A DNA stretch of 64,000 nt, taken from NCBI GenBank assembly GCA_022695795.1, contig MU404083.1, forward strand, positions 1 through 64,000. The letters are read 5' to 3'. This DNA comes from Biscogniauxia marginata (lineage: Eukaryota; Ascomycota; Sordariomycetes; Xylariales; Xylariaceae). Both the position numbers and the translations under genes were made by a program. Below are positions 48,205 through 61,137 of this stretch, one piece after another (position 1 is the stretch's first letter; every line of letters begins with the position of its first letter). The notes under the pieces were generated by a model. That model was not told the DNA's origin. It saw nothing but the letters and a program-made list of their open reading frames with translations, and made no database searches.

Positions 48205-50252
48205 ACCTGGGTGATCTCAATAGATTGAGATATTTTGTTTAGGGATCTAGCCATATCAGACCTTTGAAAGCTGGTCGGCACCCATTTCTTTTTCATTTGT
48301 CGTGCGAGACGGAGAGGGCATATGGAGACCAAGTTGACGCTTTGTCTCCGATCTGCTTTCATATAGCCTTTCCCGTTAGGATGTCTCTAGATTGATACCC
48401 CCATACCCATACTACTTTCTTCCGGTTTCTTTTAATCCGCACTCTCAGAACACTAATGAAAACTTTACACATATACGACGCTTTTCACAATTCAGATTGG
48501 CAAAAACCCCAAAGAATCACAAAAAAACAATCACACTGATTCCCGAGAGATGGCCCTATTTCGATTTCTATCTATTTTCCCTTAAATTTTTTTTTTTCCT
48601 TCTTTCCTTTGTTGTTTGCATAGCCCGGTGGCTGATGGAGGAGGAAGGCAGTGGGGGATTATTGCTTACGCTCGCTATCGTTACGAGAAGACGGAGGGAG
48701 GTGGGGGTTTAAGTCCAGATGTGCCGATGAAAAATGAAGATGGTCAAAGAAATTTTTTTTTGGCCGCTTCTAGGGATGATTGAGAGACATAAAACCTAAG
48801 GGAAGGAGAGGAGGGAGAAGGAGTGAGAAAAAGAAGGGGGGGGTGGCCGACAAGTTGCTCCTTACCACATTTCAGGGGAGAGGATGAGGGTGTATATATA
48901 TACATATAGCTAATAATTTCGTCGCTAACGTTATCTTTGTTCCCCTCCTCCCGTTTTCGAAATTTTCTGGTTTTTTTTTTTTTTTTTAATATTCTTCCTA
49001 TTTGTTTATATGTCTATATGTATATCTATAGACGTTGCTATATAATATCCCCTTAATGAAACGAGTAGAGTGAAAAAAAATCCTCCCTTCAAAATTATAC
49101 CATGCAGATGTAAAAAATTTATTGGAAGAAAAGGGTTTTTTTTTTTTTTTTTTTAATGATTGTGGAATTCATAAGAAGTGATTAATGATGTTTCAAAGAA
49201 GGAAAAAAGAGAGGAGAGATGTTATATATCTAGGTATCTATCTGTGCTGTGTTGCCTTGTGCTGTAGAGTTTGTGGTTTGCCCGGGTATGTATGTTTGTA
49301 TAGATGTAGGTATGTGTATTTAGGTATGTATGGGGGTGCATTAGTGTCGCGCGTCTAGAGTAGGTATGTACGACCTTGAACTTATCCTTAACTTAGAGAG
49401 AGGTATGCCTGTGTGTTAGTAAGGAGGGGTTTAGTCACTTTCGATCTAGATCCCTTTGTTATTATAGCAAAACACTTACTTACCTACCTATCATACATAA
49501 CCCACTTAAGTAAAAGTATTTTTTGCGTGTGTCTAGTCGTTGCTAGGAAGTGCTCGATGTTATGACTTGGCAGGTTATTTAGGTATTCGCGGGACGAGTG
49601 TAATCTTGAGGTTGGGGATTGAGGAGAAAAAGGGGGTAATCGGAGTAACGTGAAGTATGTAGGTATAACGGCGTGGCATGCATGCGCCTTTGGGTAACCA
49701 AAGTTGGTTGGTCAAGGCTTAGAAAGGGAAGAGAACAATGTGTCACACTGGAGGTTATAATATTACATTAGGTACCTTATATGCAGGTATATAGAACGAG
49801 GGCCAGGCTCGGCGCGTAGTCACCTAGTTACTTGTGTAAAGCGTATCATTTTTCATTTGATGTTAAAACTCAATCAATGCGAAGGAGCAAATCATTTGGA
49901 TAAACGGCCCAAAATAAGGAGTGTTCGCATTAAGTGTTAAGTAACTATGAAGGATCGTTATATGTAGTAAATGTAATATGCAAAATCAATGCTTTCGCCG
50001 ATGCTGATGATGATGCTGATGCTAATAATGCCCCCATTGTTTCCGTCCACCCCTCACTTCTCCCTCCCTTCGCTCGTCCCTTTCGTTCGTCTGCCGTCAT
50101 CCCTTCTAAAAAGGGAAAGTTATCCTCAAAAAATGATAAATGATTTTGCGCCGGGTCCCAATGATTTTGATGTGTCGTCGTTTTTTTTGATGCCCGATAT
50201 GTATTAGAGAAAATACAAAGTATTGTTTATTTTGCGGGTAAGATGTTTTGAT
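48205..50252. other. Convergent 3' spacer
   Basis: T runs near 48590, 48971-48988 and 49138-49154, TATA-rich words at 48890-49040, and TAGGTA/TACCTA words at 49230-49490. No gene supported. The coiled-coil and cerato-platanin genes converge here. Confidence 0.6.
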
Positions 50253-50973
50253 CTAGATACCGCAGACGCTGGCGGGGACCTGGGTGGACTCGGCGTCGAT
50301 GCGGCCGAGCTCGACGGCGCGGCCGCCCGTCAGTGCGTTCATGGCGTCGACGGCGATGTTGAAGCCGCTGGCGGCGTGGTCGATGGCCAGGACGTTGATG
50401 GTCCGGCCCTGGTAGGTCAGCTGCCAGCAGGTGCCGCACTGTTTGTTTTGGTCAGTGTTTTGTTTTGTTTTGTTTTGTTGTTTGTTTGGGTTTAAATAAG
50501 ACATCTGGTGTGGGCAAAGGAGTGGAGACGATGTGAGGTGAGGTTGAGGGGATCGTCAAGATCGTCGGTGTGAAGATGGAGGGAAAAGAAGCTTATTACA
50601 AGATAAAATGTGTGGGATGTGGGGGAGGGGGAGGGGGAAGAGATTGGCGATCAGCGGGGAGGGAGAGAGTAATTTCAAAAAGTCGAAGAGCGAAAGAGAA
50701 CTGTGTGAAATATTGTGTTATCTAAGGTTAGGTGAGGTGGCTTACCGAAGGCGAGTTCCAGCCGCCGACGACATCAGCGGCGCCGATGTAGGGGAACTGG
50801 GGGAAGGACCCGAAGGTCGGGAAGCGGGCAGCAAGGCCGTATTGGCCGTCGGAGCACGAGACGGTGTTGGTGGACTGCGAGCCGGTGTCGTAGATCTGGT
50901 CGTAGGCGACGGAGGCGGCCGAGGTGACGGCGGCGAGGGAGAGGACCTGGGCGACGATGCTGGTGAACTGCAT
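50253..50973 (-). CDS. Cerato-platanin family secreted protein
   Basis: Two exons, 50973-50746 and 50438-50253, phase 0, with a 307-base intron (donor GTAAGC, acceptor AACAG); 137 residues, the usual size. A signal peptide (about residues 1-19) is followed by the cerato-platanin start [20 protein letters not shown]. It continues with [28 protein letters not shown] across the exon 2 start and [13 protein letters not shown], and ends in VPASVCGI. The four cysteines expected for two disulfides are present. These are small secreted double-psi beta-barrel proteins found in the wall and medium. Known members bind chitin oligomers, loosen surfaces and elicit plant defence (snodprot1, Sm1/Epl1, cerato-platanin). 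The intron is unusually long compared with its neighbours. Confidence 0.95.
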
Positions 50974-51159
50974 TTTGAAATGTTGTCGTTGTTGGTTGGA
51001 TTAGAAGATTAAAGAGTTTGGTTGTGTTGAGGTTGTTGTTAGGTTGAGTTGGTTATTAAGAGTTATGTAAGGTAGGTATGTATTAGAGTGAAGCTGTTGA
51101 TGATGCTGCTGATGATGATGATGAAAAAAGAGCTCGAGAACAAGCGTTCGTCGTAGTCC

Positions 51160-51166
51160 TTATATA
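51160..51166 (-). promoter_or_regulatory. Possible TATA box of cerato-platanin gene
   Basis: Minus-strand TATATAAG lies about 190 bases before the ATG at 50973. A start near 51130 would give a leader of about 155 bases, consistent with a strongly expressed secreted-protein gene. Confidence 0.4.
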
Positions 51167-52675
51167 TTCTTTCTAGAGGTCCATTTGTCTACTCCTTTCT
51201 TTCCCCATCGTCCGTATTTGAGTATCGTAGCCAAGTCGCATGGGCAACGCCTCGCCTCGCATCGCAGCGGCATGACGGCATCGTATTGTCCCCTAGTCGC
51301 TTGACTTAGGTTGCTCTAGAGTGTTAGTTCCCGTAGGCGCACTGTCGTCTCACCTCGTCCGATGCCTCTTCGCCAAGGAGACTTACTATGACCGCTACTT
51401 TACCGTACGGTTTAGGTATAGCCAGAGGGCACATATGATACGTGACATCGCGCCAGTGGGAGTGGGAGAGACCCGGTAACAGATGATCTGAGCTTTTACT
51501 AGCCACGGAGAATGTTTGCTGCGGCGGGCTGTGCAGGTCAGGAACTATAGGTAACAATTCAAAATGATAGCCTATGCAAAAAGGCCTGCCAGCACGGAAA
51601 TGGGGAATTGCATCTGTCGTAAAGCCCGATCGATCGAATCGCATGATTGACGGCAGGGGGGTTATTCGCTGCATTCGAAGACTATTCTTTTCTTTGAAAA
51701 ATACCTCCGAATGCGGCAAAGGGCAGGGCCGGAACAGCGAGTTCGTCCAGAATACTGTCCGGGAGACTTACATAACACCACCAAGAGGCTTTACAGATTT
51801 GTATACATCTCGTGTTGATCTGGGGGGACCCGTCCAAACGGGCGTCTAGCCCGAAAGCAGCTTAGTTCCGGTCCTGTTTATGGGGGTATCAGCTGCAGAT
51901 CTCCCTCGTATTTTTTCCCTGCTCGCGCTACCTTTTAGACTATTTCCCCACCTTGCGGCTACGTCGGACTGCGACGACAACGAGACCAACACAACACAAC
52001 ACGACATACAACACAACGCAACATACCAACGGCGCACGGGGAGCGGCGCAGTTGCTAAACTAAGACCCCGGGAAAGCGAAAAAGTAACGTAATATGTATT
52101 GGTTATTCTTTTCTTTCTATTTCTTCTTCTTTCCTATTCTTTAGGGGTTTCCCTTTTAACGGTTTTCATGTCTAAATATACATACCTACATATGGTTTAC
52201 TACATACCTGTTCCGTGATTGGTGGTAAATTGTTAAGTACCTTATTAACTACCTTCTTTTATGGGGAAACTTCCAATTATAGAAATAAAAAGGGATAGAC
52301 CCGTCCGGTCGGGCGCGCTAGCGGCAGTTGGCACACACACCACCACACCACTTGTGCATGCATTCTCAAGTAACCTACCTAGGTACAGTTTACTTGTTTG
52401 TTTATTCATTTGTGCCAGTAATCGACAGGGCATATGTCTAGATAAATCGATTTGAATACTGAAAAGTCCAGAGAATTTCATGGTATATTACTCGAGGCTG
52501 CCAACCTAGATAACCAAAAACCACAGGTTTCACAGAACTCAAGACTCTATAATGCAGTAAGGTAATCTTTCACTGTGTAATGTCTTGATTAATGACCCCG
52601 ATCAAATCTTGGTTAGGTACCTAGGTAGGTAGATCAGGTAAGGAAACCAGCTGATGTCTCTGGTCCACTCCCTTA

Positions 52676-52712
52676 CATATATACATACATACATACATGC
52701 ATACATGCATAC
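52676..52712. repeat. TACA/TGCA tetranucleotide repeat
   Basis: About eight imperfect ACAT units with interspersed GCAT units. Confidence 0.75.
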
Positions 52713-55700
52713 ATCCACACAGACCTCACCAGCTGAGGATCACCACGATGAGGCTTAGCCCGCCTCAACGATCGTACATATTCTGTGCTCCATAGTCAAA
52801 AGACAAGACGGTAAGCACTAAACTTCCTCTATCGGGCTTGGCAACCTTCGATCTTACCTATGCTATTTACTTTGGAGCAGCTGGGAGCGGAGCGATTTGA
52901 TCTGAGAAGACCAGACGTGTAAATCCCCCCCCTCCTCATCTCCCTCCACACGCCCGCGCGCGTGAGCGGCAGAACCGTACGGAGAAATAATCAGGGGCGT
53001 ATCTACTAGTGTCACGCCATGTGCTGTACACAGGAATCAATGTGCGATGATGACCTCCGACCTACCTATAGAATCTTTCTCCGACCGACTGCCTACGTAC
53101 GTAGCCCTACCTGACGACCTCTGACTAGCTACATAGTTACCTAACTAGTTACCTAAGCTACCGTACGCATACCTTGCCTTTTAGACCGAATACGGATCTA
53201 AAGCGTAAGGCGGTATTAGTAGGGGCCTCGGGGAGTTAGCTACCTATTAGAACAAAGAGCTCATGTAAGATGAGATCACGTTACATCCCGTCTCCGCCTC
53301 GTCCTCCTTGGCCGACCGATGCGAGATTGGGCGTTTACTTGGCCTTGTCAATCGGACTTACTCGTCTGTCTTGTCTAGTTCGACTGTATTGTCTCTGATA
53401 CGGAATTGCCTTTCTACCTACGCATCCGTACGTACGTTTACCGTGGCTGAGTTCTCTTTCTTCCCCTCTCCCCGTCGGTATTGAAATGTTTCCCGACGAT
53501 TCTTCGCGGCATTAGCAACCATGACACGACAGGTCAAACGCAGTCAGCTTCCAACAGAGAGCTTCGTGCCTCGACGCTACTCGTCCAACATTTCTTTCAT
53601 CAGCGTATCCTATACAGTCGGCCAGCAAATTAGCACCTCTCCCCGTTACGATTCGCTCCCCTAGCCAGCCAAATGTTCTAAATATGTCCATGTAATCTGG
53701 GCATCACCGCCCGGGTCGAAACTTCTCACTTAGATGGGAGAACGACCAGAAACTTGTCTACTAGCTCGTTCGGAAGATCCAACTAATAGAAACAGATAGG
53801 TAAGGACAAATATTTTTTCTTTTTTATCTAATGAAAAAAAACCACTGTCCTCGTGTTTCTCACGACATAAACATGGAGGTCGGTGAACTAAACCCCGTAC
53901 CATATCCCCCCCAGCGAACGAAGGGGAGAAATTCCAGCTTAAAAGTCAACAGGTGCTAGGTAATAATAGGGGCTAAGAATAAGGGCCACTTTGGTAATAT
54001 TGCCTTCAATCAATTGGATCCCAAGTCAAAGACCAGAATGCGCACTGTCAGGCCTATCATCTCCTTGGAGATCAGGCCGTCCTCCCTGCCCAAGCAACAT
54101 GCTTCAGTGATACATGCCTAAACGCGTAGTCTTTGACGATGAATGTTCATATTCAAAGCATCGCCGTCAAATTTGACAAGCGCGGTAGTTCCCAGACACG
54201 CCCTCGTATATGTGAACAGAAGTGCCAGGTTCAACCCCTGCCTCGTATCCCCTGATCAGGGGGCCTCAAGGGATTCCTTGTCAATATGCCGGTAGGAACC
54301 GACGGGACCTGACTCCCGGTGCGGCCGGCCGGCCGCTCTATTTCTAGCGCGTAATGAAAGCCGACCCCCGGCTGGCGAATAAATATTTACATACCTAATG
54401 TATCAAGGGTTTCTCCTCGAACGGCGGTGAGAATAGATGCTCGAGGGGTGCAACTCATAGCTGGCAGACCGAGAGCCCAAGAGTTAGACACACACACGTT
54501 TCCGTACCGCAAACAGGGCGCCGCAATTGCGTTGCATCTTATACCTTTGCTCACGATAACTTCCTTTGTGGGAACCGGAGAGACTATCGTGGCCGGGCTG
54601 ATCGGTCCCATGAAGCTAAGAATATGTAGTCCACTCGTCTTATCTTTCACGGTAAGCTCAAATCAAAGTTCAATGACCGCTAGGTAGAGAAGTATTACAT
54701 AGGTAGACATCTCCATATATACTTTTTTGCACGCTGTCTAGACAGTCACGTCTCTATTCTATACTCGGTATATTCACCGACGTCGTGCGATATACAGAGG
54801 TTCATTTGCTGTTTGCCCTGCCGGCCTCCGCCTTGATTCAGTACTGATAGACGGCGTTTTTTGGTCATGCATGACGGCCAGGGAGGATACCGTGTTCAGC
54901 AATCCGCTCAATTTTCCCTTCCTTGTACTGGAAGACGATACTTTCCATTGAATGCTACTCCTACAGCAGAAAGGCATCGCCTAGACCTAGGCCTTGACCC
55001 TGTCAAGGAGGCAATGGTTGGAGACATCGGACTGAGGGGCAGTCTAGACGGATCCCCAGCGGAGAATGAATATGAGTAAGTCGTTGTCGCCCCGAGAGAG
55101 ACCTTCGAAGGACTCTCTAGCGAGTATTGGTATAGCAGTAATGACCCTACATCCCTTATTCTCCCCCCGCCTGCTCATCGCACCATCACTTCCTTGACAG
55201 ACCGTTACGGGATTAGCTAGCAGCCGTTTAAATGCTCGTTTATTATAAACGTTGTTTGTTCAAGGCCCTCTGGTAGACATAGTTTATGGCTGAGAGAGAT
55301 TGCAGCGAGGCGCAATATCACAGTGTATCGATGGGTAACAAGCTGGCCGATGGCTTCGCTCAGTTGCCAGACTCGAAAGCTTCGTGTCGTGATGTATGCT
55401 ATGGTAGGGGTACCAACGACAGTGTTATGCGAGGAGCTAGAATTAGGGGTACCATCGGGAGCGGTTTTTGGCAAAGGAAAAGGAAAAAAAAGAAAAAAAA
55501 AGAAAAAAAAGAAAGGAAAACCACTCTGTTTGTGCTCAACTAGCCTTGTGTGCTTGAGTCTCTATCCTGCCTCAACCCCTGCCCTACTCCTGATTCTTCA
55601 AATTTGGCCTTCTTTGGAACCCCCTTTTCCAGAGCTAGGGTCGAGAGTTGAGAGCTGGTGAATGCTTGGCTGCTGGCTTGTGGTCCTTGACGTGACGGCT

Positions 55701-58700
55701 GTTAGTGGCGAGAGGGAGAAGAGCAGGTATGGAATGAACGGGAGAACATGCGGTTAGTATCACGATACCATCGCCCGATGGGAGTGATACCGATGTTATT
55801 GTTGCGCATATAGCTATAACTATAGACACATGGAGAATAGATCACTTCCTCTGTGAATAGCTTTCCTATCTCCCTGTCATCCTTGTATAACTCATTTTTC
55901 ACGCTAAAATCCTCTTGTGGTTCCTCAAGGATTCCTAGCAGCTAGATTTATGTGTATGACCGCCCCTTAGCTGCCTGTATCGATATGTTACCCTAAGATG
56001 TGTGTCGTGATAGCTAGTGTTGTAATGAATAACCATCAACCTGGTCAAATATAAAGAACTACAACGTAAGGATTTGGTTGAGAGAGAGCCCATCGCGATC
56101 GATTGGCATAATAAGCATCTCAAAATCTTTCCAAGGCCAATATGTCAAGCAGATATACCATGAGAATTAAGTAAGTGAATAGGTGCACAACAGGCTGAAA
56201 GTTATGGGGATATAGGGTCACTAAGAACTACGAAGAATCGCTAGAGAACCTCCTCAAGGTCTCTTGATCGCAAATGACCCTTTTTGTATAAAGTTTTCTG
56301 TGATCCTGTCCTCTTTAACGTCGCGGTTCAGAGACCAGCCCTCTTAGGCCCTCGATAAGAAGACACTGTAGCCGGGGTAAGAGGTGCTAGGTAGATAACA
56401 TATTTACATTTTCACCATTATACCCAATCTAGTACTTATTCTATGTGAGTAAACGAGATGCTCACGGAACAACCACGAAATGGATAAGAAAAAAAAGAAG
56501 AAGAAAATTCCTTCATGAATAGGCCGGAATATAACCCACCCAACCCCCAAGATGAGACACATAATTGATTCCTGTTAGATAGGAGATATGTCAGGATCTA
56601 AGCCCTGAACACAAGGTAGGAGTTGCGGCGTTAAAGAAGAGTGATAGGCATGGTTCAGGTACATTCAAGTCGGTGAGACAAAGAGATATGATGTAAAGGG
56701 CACTGTATCCTAGGTAACTGTAGCCCTAGCTCACTGCAAGACAACTATGTTGCGGTTCATAACGAAGGTATCGTGACAAGATATTATACGAAAAACAACA
56801 CAGTTCGAAATTTACTGTTCGAGTTACTAAAAAGATAACGCCACAAAATGAAACCTAAATACAGAATTACAAGCTAAACTCTTTGTGGAGGCAACTTATG
56901 TCTGTAATTTCGTGGAGGGATGAGATAAAGAAAGAATTAACAAGGGACTTCTACCATTATTCTATTATAATATACAAAAAAAGGGAGGTGGGGGCAGTAT
57001 TCCTGGATAGATGATGGAATGTAAGGGCTGTAGAGCGATAACTTAATTCTAGACAGCTTGTAGAATGCATGATACAGTCCAAAATAACTTATAACAAAGA
57101 ACAGGCGAGTTTCCATCCAAAAACGTCTTCACGACTGAGGCTATTCATAAAAGGGACGGCGCTCCTCATAAGAGAGCTATCACGTGACCTGACATTGAGT
57201 GATAGGTCTAGAAAGTTCTCCTATTTATAAAGGATCCTCCCGCCCATTATCCGAGTATCAGAAGCGAGGGATTTTACCCTTATTACTAAGCACCAAATGT
57301 GGAGGATTATAGCGGTGAAGGAATATGTGGTACTAGGTAAGATGGGCAAAAAAAGAAAGAGAGACATTTCGGTGTAGAAGGATCGCTTCGTCAAGTAGTT
57401 TTAGTCCTAGTTTTTCGCGCAACAACTGCTTAGTTTACATAGAGTAGGGGATTAAGCACGATGCACTGTAATCTCTATGTATGCCGGTATACAAAGGTGT
57501 AACAATGTCCACAAAATCGATATTTGCACGTAAGATGGATCTTAGTCCCTTGGTATGCCGGCACCGCTATCTCCTCTAAGGCACGAGTATCTACGATAAA
57601 AAGCTTAAAATTACTGCTACATTGCACTACTGCAGTGTTCACCGGAGTGTTTCAGTATTGAATGCAATGCCACGTGCTCGGGGTCGAAAACGGGGCGAAG
57701 CCTTCTGGTCGCCTTCCTGCAAGACAACCCTCCCGTACTACATACTTTACCCTAACTGCTGCTTAGGACCGGGGATCTGCGTACACAGAGCGGCGACTAT
57801 TGTGGATTCCGGACATAAGAGGTGTGCCATCCTCTGACTGGCACTTTCGGGTGAAAGAAGTAGAATCTGACTCAGCCAGGCTCTCTCTTTTTGCGCAGTG
57901 CCACTACTCTCGCTCCTAAAAATAGCAGTTTGTCTTAAGAGAGGGGGACGAGACGTACTGCTGACTGGCTATTGCTAAACATTAATCAGAGAGCTGAATC
58001 TAGTTCGACTGGACTATAACCTCGTAGCTGACAGCGAACAACAACAGTTACGCCCGAATGATTGATTCAGCCTAGGCCGGAAGAACACTTTTACTTTCCT
58101 ACCGAAACGCATGTGGGTTGGGTTGCAGTCACATCAATATGCGAACCGAAGGTCGTCTGTCACTGGGATATATATCTATAATTTTACGCTACACACTGCA
58201 AGTGTAACTGCAAGATGGAGGGTATATAAGTCGGTCCCGAGTCTTTGGTGAAGAATCGACTTAATATGCCAATTCACAGACCTTGGCCTTAGCAATCCCA
58301 CCCAAAGGGGCCCCCAGCTCGTGGCAATGATTATTGAAATTGACCAGCTAGAATGTACGGCCATGCAGCCTCGAGACCTAGAGTAGCTGGTGGGCAACCC
58401 AATAGCGAGACCTTTTCTGCGATAATATGTAAGTATCTTGGTCACTTTTGGTGGTCAGCCGGCTGATCCGGAAGGATCATCATCCCGATGTTTTAATTGT
58501 CATATCATTCACCCACGCGGTATGTGGGAGGATCGACGCATTGATGATATGCGCATGAAAGGACAGCCTTGAACTTGCGGGCGTTAGAGCGTCAATAAGC
58601 GGAAGAAGGTGGTATATCTAGTCGCAGCGCCGAGAACGCCTTGCTTAGATTCTTAGAGGGAGACCTGCTTAATCTGTACAACCCCTGCGCCTGCATCGCG

Positions 58701-58938
58701 TGGAATACCTACCGTTACAGTAGGATCATAATATTATGTATGGCGTTGTAGTTTTCCAATCCTACCAGATCACTGCACACGAAGAATTGTCATCTCGTTA
58801 ACTTGCTATGTAGCCTCCTCCACATCCTCCCCAGATTTTCTCATATCCATAGACTCATGGTCGACGCTAAAAGCAAGAGAAAGATGGTCCCTTTACCGAA
58901 TATTTGTTCATGATTTCCCCAAACACAAGTCGATTAGA

Positions 58939-60500
58939 ATGCCAGAATGGGTTGTGGTCTACCCGGTCGAATTAGGCCTCAAACTACTCATAGCAAGTTG
59001 TGTCATTCAATCACTAGTGGTTGTAGGGATTGTGTTGCGACTTCTTTCCCGCTACCTCTCAGGGGCGAGACTAGGTTGGGATGATGGGTTGATTCTCTTT
59101 GCTTTCGTATGCAGTATGGGCCAGACAACGCTGTTTGGATTTCGTACGTATTCTCGCACCACACCTTCTCTAGAGCTCCCCTAATAGACTTTCTCTCTTA
59201 GTGGTTTTTGGGGGCCTTGGCCATCACGCCGACACGGTTCCGTCGCCGAATCAATATTCTATACCAAAGGTCTGTCAACGCCAGCTGTAATGTGTTGTCA
59301 ATAAACCCGGGGTGGTCTAATAGCCTCATAGCTTACCAGAAGTAAAATTAGATACTATTTTGTTACGAGATCTTGCACATACTCTCTCTCAACACCGCCA
59401 AACTAAGCGCATGTAGCTTTTACCTAAAATTATTCGCCAGCAAGACGATGGAGACGATGACGAAATACATAAAGGCCTTTCTATTTGCCTTCATGATGGG
59501 ATTGCTGCTTTGGCAATTCCTCTTCTGCCGACCTTTATGGAGGATGTTTCAGTGGGGAGGCTTGGAAAACTGTGGTGACCGGGTAAGTGTATTCATGAAA
59601 TGATTCTTTCCCCCTTTCCTACGACTCCCTAGCGACATACAATAAATAGAAGTGCCCCTTTGAAGTCACCTAGTTTCGAGAAAGACAAGAGGTGGTGGTT
59701 AGAGTGCTCACACACTAGCGTCCCATAAGAAACGATCTACTGACACTGGAGGTTATAGAAACCACTTTACATAACTATTTGTACCTTTTCTATCTTCAGT
59801 GACATAGTATTGCTTGTGCTACCAATGCCCAGCATCTGGGCACTGACAATGAGTCGAGGCACCAAGTTTCGCTTATCACTGGTCTTTGCATCGGGATTAC
59901 TGTACGTCCTCGATGCAATAGTCTTAAAGATACCTAATGCAGTAACTGACACAAATGACGAGAATCAATAGTACAACAGCGGTATCGATAACACGCCTCG
60001 TAACAATCACAAGAATTAACTACCGCCACGATTTCTCCTTCTACAGCGTCTATGCCACATACCTCGCGGATCTCGAACCACACCTTACTATTCTCTGCGT
60101 CAGTATGCCGATGATATACTCTCTGTACGCCAAGTTCCTTAAACCAAAATGTAAGGTAAATAATTTGGTTGGCGACCGAGCCGGGAAGCGCAAGATTAAA
60201 ATGAACCTATCTCGCCGCTATGAGAAGAAACGAACGTTCAATACCATCGAAGATACGGAACATGATCCCTTCGAGCTCGAGAATATCTACTGCCCGAGAC
60301 GGAAGGTGGGATACAATGTCTCAGTCGATAATGGACGACCCCCGCAAGCCCCGCCACCTTCGATGAAGCCCGGAAGAGGTACACGAGATATGGATTCTAG
60401 CAGTGGATCGGATAGAGCATTGGTTCTCGATGAAAGAGAAGGAGAGCCTGTGCCTACAGGAATTATGGTGTCGAGAAAATGGTCGGTATCCCGAACCTGA
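58939..60500 (+). CDS. PTH11-like seven-helix receptor (fungal rhodopsin domain)
   Basis: Five exons reconstructed: 58939-59143, 59202-59269, 59352-59582, 59759-59901 and 59972-60500, giving 391 residues. Introns are 58, 82, 176 and 70 bases with GTACGT, GTCTGT, GTAAGT and GTACGT donors. Family landmarks appear in order: helix 1, then LGWDDGLILFAF, GGLGHH, CYEILHILSLNTAKLS with FYLKLF, FLFCRPLW...CGDR, FSDIVLLVLPMPSIWAL, and SITRLVTI...DFSFYSVYATYLADLEPHL. Seven hydrophobic helices result. A basic, Ser/Pro-rich cytosolic tail of about 120 residues follows. The family is the large Pezizomycotina set of PTH11-related membrane proteins, some of which sense surfaces or host cues. It lacks an N-terminal CFEM domain. 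The ligand is unknown. The GTCTGT donor of intron 2 is weak and should be confirmed. Confidence 0.8.
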
Positions 60501-61137
60501 CCGGGCTTTGTATATAACAAAGGGACTCCTACGGGTTGTAGTGAGTAATTATAATAAGGCCATTGAGAGTTATACCATTGATACTTAATACCATGATCGC
60601 GAATTGATAATGACCTAGTCTATCCAGTATCAAAGCTCCAGGACGCAGAAAAATCCCTCGGATCTTCTGGTGCTCGAGTTAACTTCCCAGCTCAAAACCA
60701 TAAGGGCCTTTCATAAATTTTATTCGAAGTCGCTACGGGACTGTCCAGTACTGAGTGGTCAAGGAATAGCCGAGAAGAGGAACAAAAGAAAAACAATAGG
60801 AAACTAATGTTATCACATTGTTCAACTTTTTAACATTTGGTTGTTGGAATATCTTTATCTTAACACTGAGCTTGTTTTGTTTTGTTTCGAAACAACAAGG
60901 CTATTCACAGAGAACAAGCTTGCTGATTATGATGGATTCCACGACATAAAAGAGATGGCAAGTGCCGGCTTTTGGCTCTGATTATTCTCCCCACCCATAA
61001 TCGCCATTGACGGAATAAAGCTAAGGCCCAAAACACCAAAAACAAATAACAAGACTTCGAAAGAAACCAATCGGAAACCGACCAGAAATCGACCAGAAAC
61101 CAACCTGACAAACCAACCTGACAGCCTGATAACCAAG
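60501..61137. other. Spacer and leader of the C2H2 gene
   Basis: No gene supported. Bases 61060-61130 are built of related AAACC/GACC/AGAAA words (degenerate short repeats) just before the ATG at 61138. Confidence 0.55.

Larger units (their letters stand above)
50974..58938. other. 8-kb gene-poor region
   Basis: Base composition is ordinary but I cannot support any gene. Frames are under 132 codons and lack recognisable domains. The first ~200 bases are the cerato-platanin promoter. Later features are CAACACAACACAA runs near 51985-52025, a TACA repeat (52676-52712), dense TACCTA words at 52370-52640 and 53070-53170, and an AAAAAG run at 55485-55515. It may hold non-coding RNAs, multi-intron genes or relics that need transcript data. 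Confidence 0.5.

Noticed and set aside
51324..51719. 131-codon minus-strand frame upstream of the cerato-platanin gene
   Set aside because: No recognisable domain, biased neither in codon use nor composition, and no connecting exons.
54228..54245. GGTTCAACCCC, similar to a tRNA B box
   Set aside because: No matching A box, acceptor stem or anticodon arm can be folded from the preceding 60-70 bases.
54387..54650. Minus-strand frame with a KGIRCNAIA string resembling the short-chain dehydrogenase KGIRVNA motif
   Set aside because: Only about nine residues match. The active-site YxxxK, cofactor-binding glycines and flanking helices are absent, and no neighbouring exons extend it.
59800..59901. 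Receptor exon 4 starting after CTTCAG at 59799
   Set aside because: This acceptor puts the junction out of frame with exon 3. The upstream TATAG acceptor at 59758 keeps the frame and restores the fifth helix.
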